Shown: one piece after another, positions 53,766 through 61,858 of the stretch | How positions within the stretch are numbered: the first letter of the stretch is position 1 | How the letters are laid out: the number at the start of each line of letters is the position of its first letter | Notes under the pieces: generated by a model | Databases searched by the model: none | Seen by the model: the letters and a program-made list of their open reading frames with translations, nothing else | Told to the model about the DNA's origin: nothing | Program-made: the position numbers and the translations under genes | Source of the DNA: Bacillus sp. FJAT-14578 | GTDB taxonomy: Bacteria; Bacillota; Bacilli; Bacillales; Bacillaceae_H | Reading direction: 5' to 3' | NCBI RefSeq assembly: GCF_000504165.1 | Contig: NZ_KI632505.1 | Coordinates: 806,001-870,000, forward strand | DNA length: 64,000 bases

Positions 53766-54048
53766 GTCGGTTTTAATAATATACTTCTGTTTAGAGATTT
53801 TTCTGAAAAATTTTCTTAGTTAAACTTTACCGTAAAACAACGTATTAGTAAAATATATAATACTTATCATAATCATTAAGATTGCTAATGATGAATTATT
53901 TCAGTATTCATTTGCCAAAGAGTGGGTCGATGTTTGTAAGGGATGGGAAGGAGCAGAGTTCAAAGAAGAGGTTGCCGTAAATAAAGAGGTACTTTGAGCA
54001 GAACGATATAAGGGATTAGATCAAACAACTAGTCGTTGCTAATAGAAA
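53766..54048. other. Intergenic region, possible coding remnant
   Basis: AT-rich, then from about 53880 a plus-strand frame without a start reads ...FAKEWVDVCKGWEGAEFK... to a TGA at 53999. Codon use looks protein-like, but it is short and lacks a start, so it may be the 3' remnant of a lost gene ending at the terminator at 54049. I do not recognise it. Confidence 0.3.
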
Positions 54049-54102
54049 AAGGGTCAGTCTCCTGCTGAGTTAATGTTTTTACCAGGCAGAGGACTGACCC
54101 TT
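54049..54102. terminator. Strong hairpin terminator
   Basis: AAGGGTCAGTCTCCTGC pairs with GCAGAGGACTGACCCTT (one mismatch), with TTTTTC on the minus side and TTATTTAT on the plus side. It may have ended the coding remnant before it. Confidence 0.7.
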
Positions 54103-54372
54103 ATTTATCAAACCCTATCAACCTTTTGTTAAGATATCGTAAACAGGGCAGATTCTTTCCGCTCCTTTTTGCTCATATGATAAAATAGAAATATATTTTA
54201 TAAAGAAAGGATTTTGATACCATGCTTGCTCAAAGGAGCATCTGGCATAGGCAAGATTCATCTTATACGTAGCGTTTTTGTTTGCTGAGTCCATCGCAGT
54301 TAACAAAAACGAAAGTGGGCGACATTATGTTGGAGCAACGACCTCGTTATTCCTTTTGCTATATATAGAGCA

Positions 54373-54470
54373 GTAGTTAGCAATGAAGCTGACTACACAT
54401 AAAAGAGCAGCCGCTCTTTGCTGTATATGGCGTAGTTAGTTTCCGAATAGAGGGACAAAAACTAACTACG
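54373..54470 (+). promoter_or_regulatory. Structured leader of the YitT-family gene
   Basis: GTAGTTAGC (54373-54381) pairs with GCTGACTAC (54388-54396). CGTAGTTAGTTT (54431-54442) pairs perfectly with AAACTAACTACG (54459-54470), whose last base touches the AAAGAGG ribosome site of the gene at 54482. The first arm (GTAGTTAG) could also pair with CTAACTAC of the second stem, so alternative folds are possible. Confidence 0.5.
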
Positions 54471-54481
54471 AAAGAGGAATA

Positions 54482-55102
54482 ATGATGACACGGATTCGTT
54501 GGCGGGAAGCAGGTATCATTGTTTTAGGTTCATTTATTTTAGCAGCAGCTTTTTATCATATTCATGTGCAAAACAACTTGGCCGAAGGCGGATTTATTGG
54601 CATTGCTTTATTGGTAAAGCAGCTCTTCAATATCTCTCCGTCTATCACGACACTTTTACTCGATATTCCATTGATTTGGCTTGGTTCCAAATTACTTGGA
54701 AAACGGATGGCTATCAAAACGATTATAGGAGCAACGTCCTTCTCCTTTTTCTATGCGTTGATGGAGCGCTACTCACCGTTTGAGATTAATCTGTCCCAGC
54801 ACTTGTTCATCGCAGCCGTCATTGGCGGCATTCTGGTAGGATTCGGTCTCGGTCTGATTTTACGTTACGGCGGCGCGACCGGAGGAGACGATATTTTGTC
54901 TCTTATTGTAAGCAAACTCTCCCGTCTTTCTGTCGGAAAGGTTTACTTTCTGTTTGACGGAATCGTTTTGGCCGTATCGCTGATCTATTTGAATTGGAAC
55001 GAAGTTGCTTATACCGTTTTATCCGTCGCTGTTTGTGCTTATATGACGGATCTGGTCATGGCTTATCAAAAGAGAGATTCTGCTGAAGAAGCATGTATAT
55101 AA
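54482..55102 (+). CDS. YitT family (DUF161) membrane protein
   Basis: A 206-residue integral membrane protein with about five or six hydrophobic helices. Family marks are the N-terminal GSFILAAAFYHIHVQNNLAEGGFIG region (core NLAEGGFIG), DIPLIWLG, and GLILRYGGATGGDDIL. The C-terminal cytoplasmic domain of longer YitT proteins is missing, as in the short members. It starts at one of two adjacent ATG codons behind AAAGAGG. The role of the family is not known; a transporter role is guessed. It is alone, with its own terminator and a structured leader. Confidence 0.85.
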   Translation: MMTRIRWREAGIIVLGSFILAAAFYHIHVQNNLAEGGFIGIALLVKQLFNISPSITTLLLDIPLIWLGSKLLGKRMAIKTIIGATSFSFFYALMERYSPFEINLSQHLFIAAVIGGILVGFGLGLILRYGGATGGDDILSLIVSKLSRLSVGKVYFLFDGIVLAVSLIYLNWNEVAYTVLSVAVCAYMTDLVMAYQKRDSAEEACI

Positions 55103-55107
55103 GAAGA

Positions 55108-55133
55108 AAAGTCCACCGCTTTTGGTGGACTTT
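55108..55133 (+). terminator. Terminator of the YitT-family gene
   Basis: AAAGTCCACC/GGTGGACTTT stem, 6-base loop, then TTTTTTT; five bases after the stop codon. Confidence 0.9.
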
Positions 55134-55508
55134 TTTTCGTCACCCGGGTGTGTACCAATAGGAATTCATTCTTTTTACGTTCCCCCCTTACATCTGTTTT
55201 CTCTTCTTTCGGTCCCTCTGCTTTGATCAATAAAGTAAAAACGAGCATGGTGACGACAAATATGATCGGCATCCATAACAAACACGATGATCCACACCAT
55301 TTTTGTTATGTTTTCATTTTTCAGTTTTGCTGTTGAATCCAATTCGCCTGTAGGTTTTCGTTTTCCCCACATAATTAAGAAGGCTATTTCTTTACAGGTC
55401 TAAAATCATAGATCATTTTTCATGCAAGAAAACCTCACATCAAAACTGTTAACTATTTCTTTTTCATGTAATTTATTACATATAACTCATATGAAAAGGA
55501 GAAGTATT
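55134..55508. other. Intergenic region
   Basis: No intact gene. On the minus strand two short frames (55372 to 55175 and about 55281 to 55140) together look like a broken hydrophobic C-terminus (WMPIIFVVTMLVFTLL), but the family could not be recognised. Confidence 0.35.
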
Positions 55509-55791
<283 letters not shown>

Positions 55792-55871
55792 TGAATATTT
55801 TAATTAGCTGCTCTGTTAAACAGTAATATTTCATCAAATGTAGATTTCAAATGCTTTGAGAGGTGAAAAAA

Positions 55872-56030
55872 ATGTACCCTTACAATATTTATCCGTTTTC
55901 ATCACATATAAGCCATATACTGTGGCATACAAATCATACTCCATGGCATGTGACTTATTATATGCCATGGGGGACGCCTTATATTTACAATCCTCAAGGA
56001 AGTCCATTTTATTATAGGCCCTTTATATAA
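55872..56030 (+). CDS. Small Tyr/Pro/His-rich protein, possibly spore coat
   Basis: A 52-residue frame behind GAGAGGTG, ATG at 55872. Tyr, Pro, His, Trp and Phe make up more than half of it (MYPYNIYPF..., HTPWHVTYYMPWGTPY, PFYYRPFI). Such aromatic-rich peptides are common among Bacillus spore coat and crust components, and two YjcZ-type sporulation genes lie just downstream. I do not recognise a family; the coding call rests on the ribosome site and composition. Confidence 0.55.
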   Translation: MYPYNIYPFSSHISHILWHTNHTPWHVTYYMPWGTPYIYNPQGSPFYYRPFI

Positions 56031-56146
56031 TCATTGATTGCTGAAAATTCCTCGTTTTGTCTCCACTTTTGTCCATTACCTCTTATTATATTTTTCATAT
56101 CTTATAAATGAACCTCCTGACAGAGTATCACCTCTTTCTAAGCTAG

Positions 56147-56179
56147 CTAAAAGTGTATGTGATAAACATACACTTTTAG
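56147..56179. repeat. Perfect hairpin
   Basis: CTAAAAGTGTATG and CATACACTTTTAG form a 13-base stem around a 7-base loop. No T-run long enough for a strong terminator. Confidence 0.4.
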
Positions 56180-56289
56180 TATCAGTGGCTTTGTTGAACT
56201 TAATAAAGAATACATACCTTATTCATACAAATGTTGAGCACTTCATTTCCATGAGAAGGACTTTTAAAAATAAGTATTATTAAACAGCC

Positions 56290-56324
56290 AAAAAGCTCGA
56301 ATCTAAATTAGATTTGAGCTTTTT
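56290..56324 (+). terminator. Hairpin terminator
   Basis: AAAAAGCTCGAATCTA pairs with TAGATTTGAGCTTTTT (one mismatch). It lies 260 bases after the coat-like peptide gene; the 56031-56511 gap holds no gene that I can support. Confidence 0.65.
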
Positions 56325-56511
56325 AATACTTTGTATCATTGACATAAATGAGGATGAATAGAAATCCAAACTAATGGTATCAATTAAAAAACTAATTTCC
56401 ACTTATTAATTAGTTAGTCTGTCCAATCAAACTATATCTTAAAAACATAACTTAAAACTGAGGATGGTATGCTTAACAACACTTATTACTCAATAAGGAG
56501 GTGAATTGTTC

Positions 56512-56646
56512 ATGTGCTGGGGATACGGAAATTATGGCGGAAATGGCTACGGTGGTGCTGGATACGGTGGATGTGACTTCAATTTCACATTAATCGTTGT
56601 CTTGTTCATTCTCTTGATTATCGTAGGAGCTGTTATTGTAAGCTAG
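56512..56646 (+). CDS. YjcZ family sporulation peptide
   Basis: A 44-residue peptide from ATG at 56512 behind AAGGAGGTG. Gly/Tyr-rich N-terminus (GYGNYGGNGYGG) followed by a single hydrophobic helix FTLIVVLFILLIIVGAVIV, the layout of YjcZ-type small spore proteins. A related peptide follows 70 bases later. Confidence 0.88.
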   Translation: MCWGYGNYGGNGYGGAGYGGCDFNFTLIVVLFILLIIVGAVIVS

Positions 56647-56716
56647 CTACTAATTAATGAGTATAACGTTTTTACAAAAAAATGAGTGGACTATGTACTA
56701 TAAGGAGGTGTTAGAT

Positions 56717-56815
56717 ATGAGTGATGGAATTCGCAGTACTTTTGCTTTAGTTGTTGTCTTATTCGTTTTATTGATCATTGTAGGATGTTCTTGTTCAGGA
56801 TATGGTGGTTATTAA
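56717..56815 (+). CDS. YjcZ-like sporulation membrane peptide
   Basis: A 32-residue peptide, ATG at 56717 behind AAGGAGGTG. The order is a short polar start, a hydrophobic helix FALVVVLFVLLIIVG shared with the preceding peptide, and a CSCSGYGGY tail. Probably made late in sporulation with its neighbour. Confidence 0.85.
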   Translation: MSDGIRSTFALVVVLFVLLIIVGCSCSGYGGY

Positions 56816-56889
56816 TTCCCTATAAGATGAGGGTAAAACGTTCCTTTTAATTATTCATTTCATCGGAAAGACAAAGGACAGATGATTCT

Positions 56890-56944
56890 AAAATGTACCC
56901 TATAGAGTAGACACTAAAAAAGGTCTGCCTTATAGGGTACTTTT
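56890..56944. terminator. Terminator between convergent genes
   Basis: GTACCCTATA pairs with TATAGGGTAC, inner AGACnn/GTCT pairs, A-run before and TTTT after. It serves the YjcZ genes (plus) and perhaps the acetyltransferase (minus). Confidence 0.75.
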
Positions 56945-56988
56945 ATGTATAATGAATTAAAATTGGGGAAATCGGAGAATAAACAAAT

Positions 56989-57507
56989 TTACTCAACACA
57001 TAATACCGAGATATCTTTCCATCCGTACGCGGCATCCTCCACTACGGTTTCTCCAAAGGTACTAGTCCTATGATTATATTCTGTTCCTCCCAACCGTTCA
57101 TAAAAACCCAGTCCAGATTTATTCTTTTTCATCACCCAAACCATCATAGAAAAAATGCCATTTTCTTTAAAATGCTTGGCGACAGCTGAAACAAGCTGCC
57201 TTCCAACACCCAATCCTCTACATTCCTCCAAGAGATACAGCGAATATAATTCTCCATCAAAATTCTCCCCACCACTGCTTTTACCTGATGCAAAGCCTAT
57301 CATTTCCCCCGCATCATTAATTGCCGCATAAATAAAAGAGCCATTTTCGTTATTTAAAAAATTAGTCCATCTTTTTTCTGACTCTTCATAAGATAATTCA
57401 GCCAGATAATCATCTGGTACTAGACCACGATAAGTAGTCCTCCAACCGTCAACATAAACCTTTGATATGCCCTTTATATCTTCTTTACTTGCTTTCCGAA
57501 TCTCCAA
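56989..57507 (-). CDS. GNAT family N-acetyltransferase
   Basis: An acetyl-CoA-dependent transferase of about 172 residues. The start is taken as TTG ending at 57507, with GGAGGTG six bases upstream, which gives the usual LEIRKASKEDI N-terminus; a longer frame to 57564 adds a hydrophobic leader unlikely to be real. The acetyl-CoA loop is CRGLGVGRQL, preceded by the ELYSLYL strand and followed by GLGFYERLG. The acceptor is unknown. It lies downstream of the sucrose operon terminator and is probably monocistronic. Confidence 0.87.
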   Translation of the reverse strand: MEIRKASKEDIKGISKVYVDGWRTTYRGLVPDDYLAELSYEESEKRWTNFLNNENGSFIYAAINDAGEMIGFASGKSSGGENFDGELYSLYLLEECRGLGVGRQLVSAVAKHFKENGIFSMMVWVMKKNKSGLGFYERLGGTEYNHRTSTFGETVVEDAAYGWKDISVLCVE

Positions 57508-57580
57508 GTAAAGCACCTCCAATGTAAAAAGTAAAATGATAGAAATGATTATAACATTCTTCAACAGAGCCCATTAAACA

Positions 57581-57616
57581 AAAAGCAGAAAGAAGCTAGG
57601 CTTCTCTCTGCATTTT
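57581..57616 (-). terminator. Terminator of the sucrose operon
   Basis: GCAGAAAGAAGC pairs with its near complement GCTTCTCTCTGC; TTTTTG follows on the minus strand, 11 bases after the fructokinase stop. Confidence 0.8.
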
Positions 57617-57626
57617 TGAACCACTT

Positions 57627-58610
57627 TTACTTATTTCCTTCGATGAGCTGATGGATGCTTTCTTTTTCCGGAAGGGCAGAAATGGCCCCTTTTCCCGTTG
57701 TGGTAAGGGCCCCGCTCGCATTGGCAAAGGCCAGGATTTGTGGATGGCTGTCTTCGAGAATATCCTCTATATTCTTTTGGTCTGTCTGCTTATCAAGCAG
57801 CTGGTACAGCACTCCGCCAATAAAAGCATCTCCCGCACCGGTCGTATCCTGTACTTCAACCTGGTAGCCTGTCGACTCGTATTTTTTATTTCTTACATAA
57901 AGGTCTGCCCCATTTGCGCCTTTTGTAAAAATGACGGCCTGTACATCGCCTGTGAATAGAGAACGAATGGCTTCTTCGACATCTGTGATACCTGTAATGA
58001 ACTCCAGCTCTTCATCGGAAATCTTCACAAGATGAGCCATTGGGATAAACTCTAAAATGGTCGTCCTGCACTCTTCCGGGTCATTCCAAAGCGGGAGGCG
58101 CACATTCGGATCGAAGCTAATAATGCCGCCTTTTTCCTTGACAGATTGAATCGCTTTTCTATGTGCCTGTTTCATCGGGCTTTCCACTAAATCAACGGAA
58201 CAAAAATGAAGAATGTCCCCTTTTTCAAACCAGTTCTCATCAATCTCTTCTTCTGTCAGCAATAAATCGGCCGAAGGATTTCGGTAAAACGAAAAGTCCC
58301 GTTCCCCGTCTTCCCGGAGCGATACGAACGCCAATCCTGTATTCGCTTCTTTCGTTCTCGTGATCTTGTCTGTCTGGACGCCCGCTTCTTGCAGCTGTTC
58401 CAAAAGGAAATCGCCAAAAGCGTCCTTCCCCAGCTTTGTAATCATCGAGGCAGAACCTCCGTACTTAGCCACAGCTGCGGCTACATTGGCAGGGGCCCCT
58501 CCTGGAGCGCGTTCAAAAGAGATAACATCCTTTAATGCCCTACCCTTTTGCAGAGGAATAAAATCAATTAATACTTCACCGATTGAAAATAAACGTCCCA
58601 CTTTTTCCAC
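57627..58610 (-). CDS. scrK: Fructokinase (PfkB family)
   Basis: A 327-residue PfkB carbohydrate kinase that phosphorylates the fructose released from sucrose-6-phosphate. N-terminal motif GGAPANVAAAVAKYGG, and the C-terminal motif DTTGAGDAFIGG with the catalytic base Asp. The start is a GTG; that at 58610 is close to AAGGA, while GTG three codons later is spaced better from GAGGTGG, so the exact start is open. Last gene of the sucrose operon, eight bases after the hydrolase stop. Confidence 0.9.
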   Translation of the reverse strand: MEKVGRLFSIGEVLIDFIPLQKGRALKDVISFERAPGGAPANVAAAVAKYGGSASMITKLGKDAFGDFLLEQLQEAGVQTDKITRTKEANTGLAFVSLREDGERDFSFYRNPSADLLLTEEEIDENWFEKGDILHFCSVDLVESPMKQAHRKAIQSVKEKGGIISFDPNVRLPLWNDPEECRTTILEFIPMAHLVKISDEELEFITGITDVEEAIRSLFTGDVQAVIFTKGANGADLYVRNKKYESTGYQVEVQDTTGAGDAFIGGVLYQLLDKQTDQKNIEDILEDSHPQILAFANASGALTTTGKGAISALPEKESIHQLIEGNK

Positions 58611-58617
58611 CTCGTCC

Positions 58618-60147
58618 TTACTTTCCTAGCATTGTCATCACATTCTGGTCATATCTTTGTTCTTCTTCTGGATTTTGATGCAAATTCCACTTCACCGCCT
58701 GGAACGCCGCGCTTCCTCCCGATGCAAAGAACCGGATGCCGTCACTGTCCTCTTGAGGGAAAATCCGACTCGTGAATACCTCTTCCCCATCATTGATGAA
58801 AATTTCAACAGAAGAAACATCAACGAACAAATGAAACTTCACTTTCGCTGCATCCATCTCGCATTTTCTGATCGTTCCATAATCTGTTCCAACCTCTTCT
58901 CCCGAAAGAGTGCGGTCCAGAATCACCTTTTTCGCCGCTGCATCATATGTCAAAACAGTTTTCTCCTGTTCACTTACCCGAAACTCGATTCCAAACTCCG
59001 TTGCATCGATATTCGTAAACTCACAAACCATTTCATAGGCGGTACCCGTAAAACCATCATACGTTTTCGATTCGTTTCCGATCGTATCCCCTGTTTTCGT
59101 CTCCACTCCCCGAAGTTTTTGAAGCTCCGCAACAGGCTGCTGAATCAATCTCCCGTTTCTAATTGATAGTTCCCGCGGCAATGTTAAACAGTGTGCCCAG
59201 CCATTTCGATCGGTCGGGTACTCGATTTCTGGTAAGCCCATCCAGCCGACTAAAATGCGGCGTCCCTCTGAATCCACCATCGTTTGCGGAGCATAAAAGT
59301 CAAACCCTCTATCAAGCTCGATGAAATCACCGTGCTTCAACGTTCTTTGCTGCAAGTTTAATATTTCGCCGATTACGTAGCCGGATTGGTAAATATTTTG
59401 ATACTTGTCACCTACTGGGGATAACCCTTGCGGCGAGAAAACCAATATGCCGTGATTTTGCAGGTTAAAGTAATCGGGGCATTCCCACATATAGCCGAAT
59501 GGATTCAAGTCGGTACCGATTTCACCCTCAAATGTCCAATCGAGCAAATCCGATGAGCTGTATAACACAATACAACCCGTTTCATCTGTCCGCTGGGCGC
59601 CAATGACCGCATAAAAGGTATCGCCCTCTTTCCAAACCTTCGGATCGCGGAAATGATCCGTATATCCTGCTGGCACAGATGAAATCACCGCCTTGTCCAA
59701 TTTCGAAATGTTTCCGGTTTGATCTATGACCGCGAGGCATTGATAAGGATGTCTAACCCAATTTTCATCACGGGTATTTCCTGTATAAAGCAGATGCAGC
59801 TTCCCTTCATGCTCGATGGCGCTCCCCGAGTATGCGCCGTGGCTGTCGTAATAATCATTCGGCTCTAATCCGACACCGGCGTCATCCCAATGAACAAGAT
59901 CCTTTGATTTCATATGGTACCAGTACTTTAAACCGTGTACGGGTCCAAGCGGAAACCATTGGTAAAACAAATGATATTCTCCATTATAATAAGAAAATCC
60001 ATTCGGGTCATTCAAAAGTCCTGTATTCGGCTGTATATGAAACGTTTGCCGCCACGGACAGCTGCCGACTCTTGCTTTTAACTCCGCTATCTCATCCTCA
60101 CCGGCCTCTTTCAATGCGCGGTATCGCTGTTCTTTTGTCCATTCCAT
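58618..60147 (-). CDS. scrB: Sucrose-6-phosphate hydrolase (GH32)
   Basis: A 509-residue glycoside hydrolase 32 that splits sucrose-6-phosphate to glucose-6-phosphate and fructose. The nucleophile Asp is in NTGLLNDPNGF, the transition-state Asp in HFRDPKVW and the acid/base Glu in MWECPDYF. The five-bladed propeller is followed by a beta-sandwich. No signal peptide, so it is cytoplasmic, as expected for a PTS-imported sugar. It lies between the PTS gene and the fructokinase gene. Confidence 0.94.
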   Translation of the reverse strand: MEWTKEQRYRALKEAGEDEIAELKARVGSCPWRQTFHIQPNTGLLNDPNGFSYYNGEYHLFYQWFPLGPVHGLKYWYHMKSKDLVHWDDAGVGLEPNDYYDSHGAYSGSAIEHEGKLHLLYTGNTRDENWVRHPYQCLAVIDQTGNISKLDKAVISSVPAGYTDHFRDPKVWKEGDTFYAVIGAQRTDETGCIVLYSSSDLLDWTFEGEIGTDLNPFGYMWECPDYFNLQNHGILVFSPQGLSPVGDKYQNIYQSGYVIGEILNLQQRTLKHGDFIELDRGFDFYAPQTMVDSEGRRILVGWMGLPEIEYPTDRNGWAHCLTLPRELSIRNGRLIQQPVAELQKLRGVETKTGDTIGNESKTYDGFTGTAYEMVCEFTNIDATEFGIEFRVSEQEKTVLTYDAAAKKVILDRTLSGEEVGTDYGTIRKCEMDAAKVKFHLFVDVSSVEIFINDGEEVFTSRIFPQEDSDGIRFFASGGSAAFQAVKWNLHQNPEEEQRYDQNVMTMLGK

Positions 60148-60171
60148 GTTTGTCCACTCCCTTAAACAAAT

Positions 60172-60198
60172 AGAGGAGAATCAAGCGATTCCCCCTCT
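60172..60198 (-). promoter_or_regulatory. Intercistronic hairpin in the sucrose operon
   Basis: AGAGGAGAATC pairs with GATTCCCCCTCT (bulged) between the PTS and hydrolase genes. No clear T-run on the minus strand, so it may stabilise or partly attenuate the transcript. Confidence 0.4.
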
Positions 60199-60223
60199 TT
60201 TGGCATGTAATCACAAACGTTAA

Positions 60224-61672
60224 TTATGCCGCTTTTCTATCTGTATCACTTGTTGTTTTCTTTGTGTCCCGTTTCGCTAATACCACCGTTGCGGCAAAGG
60301 CTACTACAAATGCGATCGCCATGCCGAAGATGTAAAAAACGATCGAAGACGGCTTAATCGAGATGATGCCTGGAAGGCCGGCCGCCCCAAGCGCTACCGC
60401 TTTTACTTTATATAAGGTGACGAATAAAGAGCCTGCTGCCGAACCGACAATCGCTCCGATAAATGGATATCTTAATTTCAGGTTAATACCGAACATAGCC
60501 GGTTCCGTGATTCCCAATAAAGCTGAAATCCCTGCCGCTGATGCCGTACCCTTCGTTTTTTTGTCTCGCGTCATAAAGAACACGGCAAGTGTGGCTGCAC
60601 CTTGTGCGACATTGGACATGGCCGCAATCGCAAAAATGAATGAACCGCCCGTTTTGGCCATATCCGCCAGTAATTGCGTTTCAACGGCAATGAAGCTGTG
60701 ATGCATACCTGTAATCACAATCGGCGCATAAAGAAGTCCAAAAATCGCACCGCCGATGAAGCCTGTTGTATCGTATAACCAAATCATCCCATCCGTCAGC
60801 AAGTTACCCGCAGAACGCGTAATCGGCCCTACTGCCGTAAACGTTAAAATCCCTGTAATAAAAATCGTTAATAATGGCGTTAAAAGATTATCCAGTGCAG
60901 ATGGAACGACTTTCCGCAAATAGGTTTCTGTCTTCGCTAAAATAAAGGACGCGGCAAGAACCGGTAACACAGTGCCTTGATAACCCACTTTTTCAATCTC
61001 AAATCCAAAGATGTTCCATACCGGTATTTCACCGTTCACCAACGCGCTTCCATACCCCCATCCGTTCAGCAAATCTGGGTGAACCATTAACATCCCAAGG
61101 GCTGCTCCGAGATAAGCGTTTCCTCCAAAACGCTGTGTTGCCGAGAACCCGATTAAAATCGGCAAGAAGACGAATGCCGCGTTTGCGAACGTGTTAATGA
61201 GTGCCGCTAAATCCGCCAGTCCCGGGTTGGCTTCTACCAATGATTGTCCCTCTACAAACAAATCCTGTGCCGTCAACAGATTGTTAATCCCCATCAACAA
61301 ACCGCCGGCTACAATGGCGGGAATGATTGGAACGAAAATGTCAGAAAGCATTTTCACAAAACGTTGAAGCGGATTCATTTTTTTCGCTCCCGCATCCTTC
61401 ACATCTTTTGTCGACATGCCGGAAAGGCCGGTTAGCTTCGCAAGCTCTTTGTATACTTCATTCACAGTGCCTGACCCTAAAATGATTTGAAATTGGCCGC
61501 CGGTGGAGAAGGTTCCTTTTACAACATCCATTCCATCCAGTGCCGCTTGATCAACTTTTTCTTCATCATTTAGCACTAAGCGCAATCGTGTGGCACAATG
61601 AGCGGCAGCTGCCACATTTTCTTTGCCGCCGATTGCCTGTAATATGTCTTTGGCTATTTCCTTATGATTCAT
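60224..61672 (-). CDS. PTS sucrose-specific EIIBC component
   Basis: A 482-residue phosphotransferase permease. The EIIB domain has the phosphorylated Cys C26 in AAHCATRLR. The EIIC domain (from about residue 100) has ten or so membrane helices and the GITEPAMFGIN motif of the glucose/sucrose superfamily. The ATG ending at 61672 is behind AAGGGGG; the longer frame to 61765 would run through an operator. There is no EIIA domain, so it must borrow one. It imports and phosphorylates sucrose for ScrB. Four operators lie upstream. Confidence 0.93.
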   Translation of the reverse strand: MNHKEIAKDILQAIGGKENVAAAAHCATRLRLVLNDEEKVDQAALDGMDVVKGTFSTGGQFQIILGSGTVNEVYKELAKLTGLSGMSTKDVKDAGAKKMNPLQRFVKMLSDIFVPIIPAIVAGGLLMGINNLLTAQDLFVEGQSLVEANPGLADLAALINTFANAAFVFLPILIGFSATQRFGGNAYLGAALGMLMVHPDLLNGWGYGSALVNGEIPVWNIFGFEIEKVGYQGTVLPVLAASFILAKTETYLRKVVPSALDNLLTPLLTIFITGILTFTAVGPITRSAGNLLTDGMIWLYDTTGFIGGAIFGLLYAPIVITGMHHSFIAVETQLLADMAKTGGSFIFAIAAMSNVAQGAATLAVFFMTRDKKTKGTASAAGISALLGITEPAMFGINLKLRYPFIGAIVGSAAGSLFVTLYKVKAVALGAAGLPGIISIKPSSIVFYIFGMAIAFVVAFAATVVLAKRDTKKTTSDTDRKAA

Positions 61673-61703
61673 GATGATCCCCCTTATTTTATAGTTTGGC
61701 GTC

Positions 61704-61715
61704 GGAACCGGTTCC
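61704..61715. promoter_or_regulatory. LacI-type operator O1
   Basis: Perfect palindrome GGAACCGGTTCC, 32 bases upstream of the PTS gene start. Confidence 0.8.
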
Positions 61716-61751
61716 GTAAGATGGTAAAAAAATATTTCTTCATCGACAAAC

Positions 61752-61763
61752 GGAACCGGTTCC
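61752..61763. promoter_or_regulatory. LacI-type operator O2
   Basis: Second GGAACCGGTTCC, 48 bases from O1. Confidence 0.8.
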
Positions 61764-61801
61764 ACTTTTAATTAAAAAAATAACGTTCTTCACTATTCAT
61801 A

Positions 61802-61813
61802 GGAACCGGTTCC
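61802..61813. promoter_or_regulatory. LacI-type operator O3
   Basis: Third GGAACCGGTTCC, 50 bases from O2. Confidence 0.8.
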
Positions 61814-61839
61814 AAAAGATATGATATGAAACCTGTTTT

Positions 61840-61851
61840 GGAACCGGTTTC
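61840..61851. promoter_or_regulatory. LacI-type operator O4
   Basis: GGAACCGGTTTC, one change from the palindrome, 38 bases from O3 and just after the regulator gene's stop codon. Confidence 0.7.
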
Positions 61852-61858
61852 GTTATGA

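Noticed and set aside
54118-54306. 62-codon minus-strand frame before the YitT-family gene
   Set aside because: No ribosome site and no recognisable pattern; probably a chance frame.
55140-55372. Overlapping minus-strand frames with a hydrophobic stretch (WMPIIFVVTMLV)
   Set aside because: May be the broken C-terminus of a membrane transporter, but it is too short and frameshifted to name or to list as a gene.
56105-56118. AAATGAACCTCCTGA resembling the right end of the tnpB elements
   Set aside because: Similarity stops after about 12 bases and there is no hairpin; likely chance.
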